From contig CM071571.1 in assembly GCA_036426205.1 (NCBI GenBank), positions 108,225,257 through 108,289,256 of the forward strand: a DNA stretch of 64,000 bases, in the 5' to 3' direction. Below are positions 58,077 to 64,000 of the stretch, one piece after another. Each line of letters begins with the position of its first letter. Positions within the stretch are counted from its first letter, which is position 1. A model generated the notes under the pieces. That model was not told the DNA's origin, made no database searches, and saw only the letters and a program-made list of their open reading frames with translations. This stretch comes from Ascaphus truei (taxonomy: Eukaryota; Chordata; Amphibia; Anura; Ascaphidae). A program made the position numbers and the translations under genes.

Positions 58077-58228
58077 CCACAGACAGCTGTTTCAACCTTA
58101 ATGGGTCTCATCAGTGTAGGGTTGGTTAACTGGGTATGCAGAGAAGCTAAAGGATGGGGTTTACCATACTGAGTTAAGTTATGGTGAGTAAAAAAAGTGA
58201 CAAAAACCCTCCACAGCAAAGCAAATAT

Positions 58229-58383
58229 GCAAATGTAAATTCCACTGTATGCTCATCTCTGCATGTCTTAGGCAGGTCTGCAACCCCGCCTTTCACCATT
58301 ACACCCAGCACACCAGCACTTCCACTGCCCAAGGGATTCTGGGAATGACATGCAAATGAGCACACGGTGCCACTTTTTGCTTC
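58229..58383. repeat. dispersed repeat, second direct copy
   Basis: Repeats 57319-57440, with a few extra bases (CACTTCCACTGCCCAAG). It contains the octamer ATGCAAAT. Confidence 0.75.
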
Positions 58384-58416
58384 TATGCTATTGCCTACAT
58401 ATATGCGTTGGGATAT

Positions 58417-58418
58417 AT

Positions 58419-58462
<44 letters not shown>

Positions 58463-58500
58463 CTATCTATATATCTATATATATATCTAGATATATGTTA
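58417..58500. repeat. (TA)n / (TATC)n microsatellite
   Basis: AT dinucleotide run with ATATCTA interruptions. Confidence 0.9.
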
Positions 58501-60224
58501 GGTAACTGGTCCACGTAGGATAAAAAGGGGCCAAGAAAGTCTCTAAATCGATATAGCCGCAAAAATAGATAGTTCACCGCTCCAATATTGCAAAAAGTTA
58601 AAAAAAAAAAACATACTGTACAGCGATATTACAGACATCCTGAAACAAAGTATATATGTCTTACTTGACGAGACATTATGCTAACTTACTGAAGGTTAAT
58701 GTCACATTAAATAGGCTGGTGGAGTTTAGTGAATCTGGGCCTATGTTGTTTACAATCTTTAGTTCAATTTTTTCTAAGCATTCTATTGGTTTGAAATAGA
58801 AATTCGTGGAACAGATTCAGATAGCAATGGAGAGAACTGTTACATGATGATATATTTTCTAACACACATTTAAAAAATTGCTTTGAGAAATGTATTTCAC
58901 AATATACAGCTGCTTATTTTTAAGCCAAGCACATTTTTGGCAATGAAGAAATCCTTTAAGAATTAAGATTATACATTCCAGCTAATTTTATTTACGTTAG
59001 TTGTGAATTGTATTTTAACTTTCCATTTAGGAACACGTGTGCCTGTTCTCAACATCATTACATTCATGGGAGCAATTTTTCTCATGACAGTGATCCAAAA
59101 TGATTATTTATTAATACTGAAAGAAACAAAGCAGACAGAAAAAGTAATAATACCAGTTAATAAACAAAAGGATATCTGAGGTTACATATTGTAAGTAAAC
59201 AAAGAATATTGCGAGATTTTTATCCAGGCACTTTAGTAACCTTCCTATTGACATCATGAAAGAACCAAACCCCAAGCAAGCAAGAAATTACCTCTTCTAC
59301 AGTATAAAGCACATGGCTAAATATTTTTTCCTCATTGAAAAAAATGTTACTCAAACCTAGTCAACCTTAGATACTGTAGAGGTGTGTGATGTGTTGGAAA
59401 GTTAGAAATCTTATAAATGTATGTACATATGTGTCCAGACTAACTGTTTTTGTGGCTGAGAAAGTTTGCGGCCACGTGACCACAATGAAGCCATGCTTGA
59501 TAGCAGTCCAAAAGCAGAAAGTGGTCAGGGAGAATTAACTCAGCAGTAGTCCCTGCTTTATAATGGAACCACCGTAGCATTAATCCTTCCAAGCCACAAG
59601 TCTGTAGGACCTGAGCAGAGGAGTCCCAGAGAGAAGAAGTCTCTCTCTGTCTCCCCAAAGCAGCACTTACTGCAATTCAATGTCTTTTTAAAATAATTTT
59701 TGATACTGTATTGAAGAAGGGGGTCTCTGGAGCGGAACCTCATAAATTTCAGCCTCAAAAACAACAACCATAAAAAATAATACATGCCCAATGGCACAAC
59801 CCCCCCTCGACCCCCACCCAAAAAAAAACAATCAGATAAAATAAATCCAAGTTGATGAAAAGAAGTCCAGGATCCTATAAAACTTGGGTGTCTTCGCTCA
59901 CCGTCTCCCATGCTACCTCCTTCTCCAGACCTCAACATTGTGACCAGTAGCAGTGTGACAGCAGTGTGGCAGCAAGTATCAGCATCATTGCCTTTATTAT
60001 GGGACATTGTGTTTGTGGTATCTTGAGTCAGTACCGCTACTTTTGCTGTTCAGGGTAACAGGACTCTTTGGGACTCTGCAGCTGTTAACTCCCCTCTGCG
60101 GCTGGGCTCGACTAAAACCGCTGTGTTTGCTGGTTTAGAGAGATTTAGAAGAGCGATATTTATATCACTTTATATCCCTTTATACAATATCTTTACACAC
60201 TTGCTTACTTATTTACCTGATATG
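58501..60224. other. unassigned intergenic sequence
   Basis: No gene is recognised. The piece near 59700-59755 is related to 16390-16450. Confidence 0.4.
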
Positions 60225-60232
60225 TTGTAGAG

Positions 60233-60672
60233 CAGTGATTTCCAACCTTTTTTGTTTGGAGGAACCCTTGAAGTATTTCAAAAAATCTCGGGGAACCCCT
60301 ATCTGGCTGACACATATTAGGTTCGACAGGGGTCAGTCACAACATTTCACACCTCACGAGCCACCTCTATTTCCCACCCTCTACCCATGTATTTCTCTCC
60401 CACCCATCTCACTAACTCTCCCCCTTCCCGCCTCGCATGTATTTATCACTTGCGTCTCACTCTTACTCCTTCTTTTCCTCACTCCCTCCTGCCCCCCTCT
60501 CTTCTCTCACTCAACCCTACCTTCCATCAATTACCCCACTCTCTCTCAATCCACCCTACAAAATACTTACCCAAAAAAACACCCCCCAGGGGGGTCTGTG
60601 ATCCATAGGAGGAACCCGGAGACTGCTTCAAGGAGCCCCAGGGTTCCACGGAACCCTGGTTGGGAATCACTG
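60233..60672. mobile_element. hAT-type MITE (440 bp)
   Basis: The ends are CAGTGATTTCCAACC and GGTTGGGAATCACTG, near-perfect inverted repeats. The inner sequence has GGAGGAACCC and GGAACCCTGG blocks inverted. The perfect 8-bp duplication TTGTAGAG (60225-60232, 60673-60680) identifies it as hAT-type. No transposase. Confidence 0.85.
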
Positions 60673-60680
60673 TTGTAGAG

Positions 60681-61096
60681 GATGTTGTTATGTTTGATGG
60701 CCCTAAGGGATCATTTATATTCTGCTTAGAGTGCTTATTGCATTGGATTTTTCTTACCATACCTCCAGTCCTAGCACATTTAAATCCACACATATGCTGC
60801 ACTTGCTTTGGCATGATGGTTGTTTATTTCAATGAGATACATCTGTGATCTTTACTATCTCAGTTTCACTGGGGCAGCCTTGATTCTTTGTTGCACCTAA
60901 TATTTTTTTTGCTTGCTTTTGCATCTTATATTTACTGTATACAGTGGTTTTCCCATACTAGCAAGGTTTATAGATACACTTTCCTCATTTTGGTTAAGTA
61001 CCCATTGCCAATTATCCATTTTTCACACACTATTAGTACTGTGAGGCTGGTCTATTTTGGTAACGTTTTTAGTGTATTAGGACTCATATATATATA
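60681..61096. other. unassigned sequence
   Basis: No feature is seen apart from short AT runs. Confidence 0.4.
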
Positions 61097-61447
61097 TGCG
61101 GCTACTGGAAGCCACTACCGTTGGGAGTTGCTGATCTGATAATAAAAGAGACTATCCTTTGTTACCAAAGACTGTGTGTGAATCGGAAGCTATTACCCTG
61201 GGACCCAAGGGGTTCTTCTATACAGGTCCTGTCCCATATTCCTGGGAGTATAGAAGATGGAGGCGCTCCATCAGTAAGAGATCATGGAGGCTACCACCCC
61301 AGAAGCCCGGTCCTGGCTCCCCAATAACATCGCGCGATGCTCAGGCCCTCCTGTTCCTCACAGGTATGCACCACACCGCATGTAATCTGCCCTCATGCAC
61401 CCTAGACACCGCCGTAGAGTCTGGGGGAAGGGGGGAAGCAGGGTTAC

Positions 61448-61448
<1 letters not shown>
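61097..61448 (+). mobile_element. LTR fragment, R/U5 part, plus orientation
   Basis: It begins GCGGCTACTGGAAGCC, has AATAAAAGAGACTATCC, and ends GCAGGGTTACA. It is an inverted copy of 61609-61960 and forms the left arm of a large palindrome. Confidence 0.65.
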
Positions 61449-61493
<45 letters not shown>

Positions 61494-61500
61494 GAAATAT

Positions 61501-61556
<56 letters not shown>

Positions 61557-61557
61557 C

Positions 61558-61608
<51 letters not shown>
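61449..61608. repeat. (TATC)n / (GATA)n inverted microsatellite
   Basis: TATC units up to about 61490 switch to GATA units up to 61608. They form the centre of the palindrome between the two LTR arms. Confidence 0.95.
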
Positions 61609-61609
<1 letters not shown>

Positions 61610-62586
61610 GTAACCCTGCTTCCCCCTTTCCCCCAGACTCTGCGGCGGTGTCTAGGATGCATGAGGGCAGATTACATGCGGTGTGGTGCATACCTGTGAG
61701 GAACAGGAGGGCCTGAGCTTCCCGCGATGTTATTGGGGAGCCAGGACCGGGCTTCTGGGGTGGTAGCCTCCATGATCTCTTAGTGATGGAGCGCCTCCAT
61801 CTTCTATACTCCCAGGAATATGGGACAGGACCTGTATAGAAGAACCCCTTGGGTCCCAGAGTAATAGCTTCCGATTCACACACAGTCTTTGGTAACAAAG
61901 GATAGTCTCTTTTATTATCAGATCGGCAACTCCCAACGGTAGTGGCTTCCAGTAGCCGCAACAACCACAACAGAGACTTGTTATATTATCGCTCTCCTTA
62001 CACACAGATAATTCCTCCTCTCCTTCCCTCCAAGTCTCTCCTCCGACATGATGGTATGGGCTAGGGCTTCAATACCCTGTGGCCCACCCCCCGAGGTTAT
62101 CCTCGCGGTGGGGCTTGGATTCTCCCCATCACCCCGGGCAGTGGGGTGAGGGCATTGGTCCATCAAGTCTATAATTCTATCAGCTCTACTAAAGGAAGCT
62201 GAATCTCTCCACTCCTCTCTCTCTGCTCCTGCACTCTGCGCAGGGGTGAAAGCGGTCTCCTCCAGCTCCTCGGACCGATCCGCAGGACTCTTCGACTCAC
62301 GGCATAATCTAAGGCAACTCCAGGCGCTCGGCATAAACTCCAGCGTAAAACTAACTCTAACTCACAGGAGTTGGCTGCTAAATATAGAGCTAGCCCCACC
62401 TCTTGTGATGTCAGCAGAACCTCCCCTCTTGCTCACGCCTGCAGCAGAGTCCAGGCCTGCATCTACCATTCAGGACAGGGCTATGAAGGGGGAAAACCCA
62501 TGATGATTACTGGTGCCTGATCTTAACAGGACTTACCACAGTTGAAGGGAGATAGGTATAGCCTGTGCTGTTTACAGGAGGCTACA
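61609..62586 (-). mobile_element. full LTR (about 978 bp), minus orientation
   Basis: On the minus strand it starts TGTAGCCTCCTGTAAACAGC and ends GGGTTACA. It contains a TATA-like CTATATTTAGC, then about 345 bases later AATAAAAGAGAC. TG...CA ends with TATA and polyadenylation signals define it as an LTR. No gag or pol is next to it. The start resembles the solo LTR at 36648-37459. Confidence 0.65.
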
Positions 62587-62650
62587 CATTTTATATAGAT
62601 ATATATATATATATCTATATAAAATGTGTAGCCCCCTGTAAACAGCACAG
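62563..62650. repeat. 88-bp near-perfect palindrome
   Basis: CTGTGCTGTTTACAGG at the left is matched by CCTGTAAACAGCACAG at the right. The centre is ACATTTTATATAGATA(TA)n and its inverse. Its arms are the first bases of the LTR in two orientations. A similar palindrome recurs at about 63850-63930. Confidence 0.8.
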
Positions 62651-62978
62651 ATATATATATCTGTAGAGGAGAGAGAAAAGAGAGCGCACGCCCCATAGTG
62701 TATAACTGTATATTTAATTAAGGAAATGGAGGGGGGAGGTGGGGGAAGAATCGCACTCACAAGGGTAAGGAAGTTAAAAGTATGTCGTGAATAAATCACC
62801 ACCATCCGGAGTCTTTGCTTGTCTTTACTTGTCTCTGATGTCGCTATCTGGATATAGACGATCCGTGGTCATCAGTCCCTTTGAAAAAGTCGCCCGAGAG
62901 TGACGAAACGCGTCAGGGAGCGTCATCACACATTACGTCACGGACATTGCGTCATCACGTTGCGCATGAACAGGCCGT
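62651..62978. repeat. unique spacer with GACGAAACGCGTC core
   Basis: A sequence between the two duplicated blocks. The first 65 bases recur at 63930-64000. It includes the core CGAAACGCGTC, shared in inverted form with 40622-40632. Confidence 0.4.
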
Positions 62979-63868
62979 TTGTGGTGCATACCTGTGAGGA
63001 ACAGGAGGGCCTGAGCTTCCCGCGATGTTATTGGGGAGCCAGGACCGGGCTTCTGGGGTGGTAGCCTCCATGATTCTTAGTGATGGAGCGCCTCCATCTT
63101 CTATACTCCCAGGAATATGGGACAGGACTGTATAGAAGAAACCCTTGGGTCCCGAGTAATAGCTTCCGATTCACACACAGTCTTTGGTAAAAGGATAGTC
63201 TCTTTTATTATCAGATCGGCAACTCCCAACGGTTAGTGGCTTCCAGTAGCCGCAACAACCACAACAGAGAATTGTTTATTATCGCTCTCCTACACACAGA
63301 GATAATTCCTCCTCTCCTTCCTCCAAGTCTCTCCTCCGACAGGAGGTATGGGCTAGGGCTTCAATACCCTGGGCCCACCCCACGAGGTTTCTCGCGGTGG
63401 GGCTGGATTTTCCCCATCACCCGGGCAGGGGGTGAGGGCATTGGTCCATCAAGTCTATAATTCTATCAGCTCTACTAAAGGAAGCTGAATCTCTCCACTC
63501 CTCTCTCTCTGCTCTGCACTTGCGCGGGTGGTGAAAGCGGTTCTCCAGCTCCTCGGACCGATCCGCAGGACTCTTCGACTCAGGCATAATCTAAGGCAAC
63601 TCCAGGCGCTGGCATAAACTCCAGCGTAAAACTAACTCTAACTCCAAGGAGTTGGCTGCTAAATATAGAGCTAGCCCCCCACTCTTGTGATGTCAGCAGA
63701 ACCTCCCCTCTTGTCACGCCTGCAGCAGAGTCCAGGCCTGATTCTACCATTCAGGACAGGGCTATGAAGGGGGAAAAACCCATGGATTGATTACTGGTGC
63801 CTGATCTTAACAGGACTTACCACAGTTGAAGGGAGATAGGTATAGCCTGTGTGTTAAAGGAGGCTACA
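62979..63868 (-). mobile_element. second LTR copy, missing its 3' end
   Basis: It repeats 61690-62586 in the same orientation with many small indels. It lacks the terminal part equivalent to 61609-61689. The following 130 bp also repeat 62587-62715, so the duplication extends beyond the LTR. Confidence 0.7.
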
Positions 63869-64000
63869 CATTTTATATAGATATATAATATATATCTATA
63901 TAAAATGTGTAGCCCCCTGTAAACAGCACAGATATATATCTGTAGAGGAGAGAGAAAAGAGAGCGCACGCCCCATAGTTGTATAACTGTATATTTAATTA
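63869..64000. repeat. duplicated flank of the LTR block
   Basis: The AT-rich palindrome and the GAGAGAGAAAAGAGAGCGCA block match 62587-62715. The window ends inside this repeat. Confidence 0.7.

Overview
This window looks like vertebrate, probably amphibian (anuran-like), genomic DNA. It is AT-rich and carries many decayed, nested transposons. It holds CR1, L2-type and L1-type LINEs, a MIR-like SINE, a Gmr1-type Ty3/gypsy element, hAT and Tc1/Tigger-type non-autonomous elements, and two very large PIF/Harbinger DNA transposons. I found no host protein-coding gene, rRNA, functional tRNA or CRISPR array. The organism call is an inference from the repeat mix, not from a host gene. Two runs of N (3832-3872, 49177-49269) mark assembly gaps.

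Layout. 1-5150: a GC-rich remnant, an L2 3' tail, an hAT MITE, (ATC)n and (CACTGC)n arrays and unassigned sequence. 5148-14215: a near-full-length L2-type LINE on the minus strand, split by a Gmr1-like LTR element (6328-11806, 5-bp duplication GTCAC). 14216-20112: mostly unassigned, with a Tigger-type end, a minisatellite, a foldback repeat and another L2 tail. 20113-21650: a 5'-truncated CR1. 21654-35661: Harbinger copy A (14.0 kb, TSD TAT), inserted in the CR1 tail. 36191-38224: a Tigger-type element with a solo LTR inside. 38650-54560: an L1-type LINE interrupted by Harbinger copy B (40800-53944, 13.1 kb, TSD TAA). 54780-64000: inverted-repeat DNA, a U2-headed poly(A) retroposon, an hAT MITE, and a cluster of duplicated and inverted LTRs.

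The most interesting system is the Harbinger pair. The two copies lie in opposite orientation and share the same terminal repeats. Each has a spliced Myb/SANT-like DNA-binding gene at one end and a converging DDE transposase gene at the other, both preceded by the same TATTTAAAGG box. Copy B keeps a transposase readable as two exons with the full catalytic triad. Between the two genes both copies carry, in the same relative place and orientation, a decayed third coding region. Its reading frame aligns without gaps, over about 39 residues, to the start of a forkhead (FOX) winged-helix domain. A transposon with transposase, Myb-like partner and a forkhead-like cargo protein is, as far as I know, undescribed. 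The Myb-like protein of copy B also seems to end in a nine-residue Ser/Pro repeat.

Other notable items: the Gmr1-like element has Ty1/copia-like domain order (PR-IN-RT-RH), a SCAN-like Gag and young but disabled reading frames. The L2 has a 2A-like NPGP motif. A 0.5-kb poly(A) retroposon has a U2 snRNA-like head and a perfect 12-bp target duplication.
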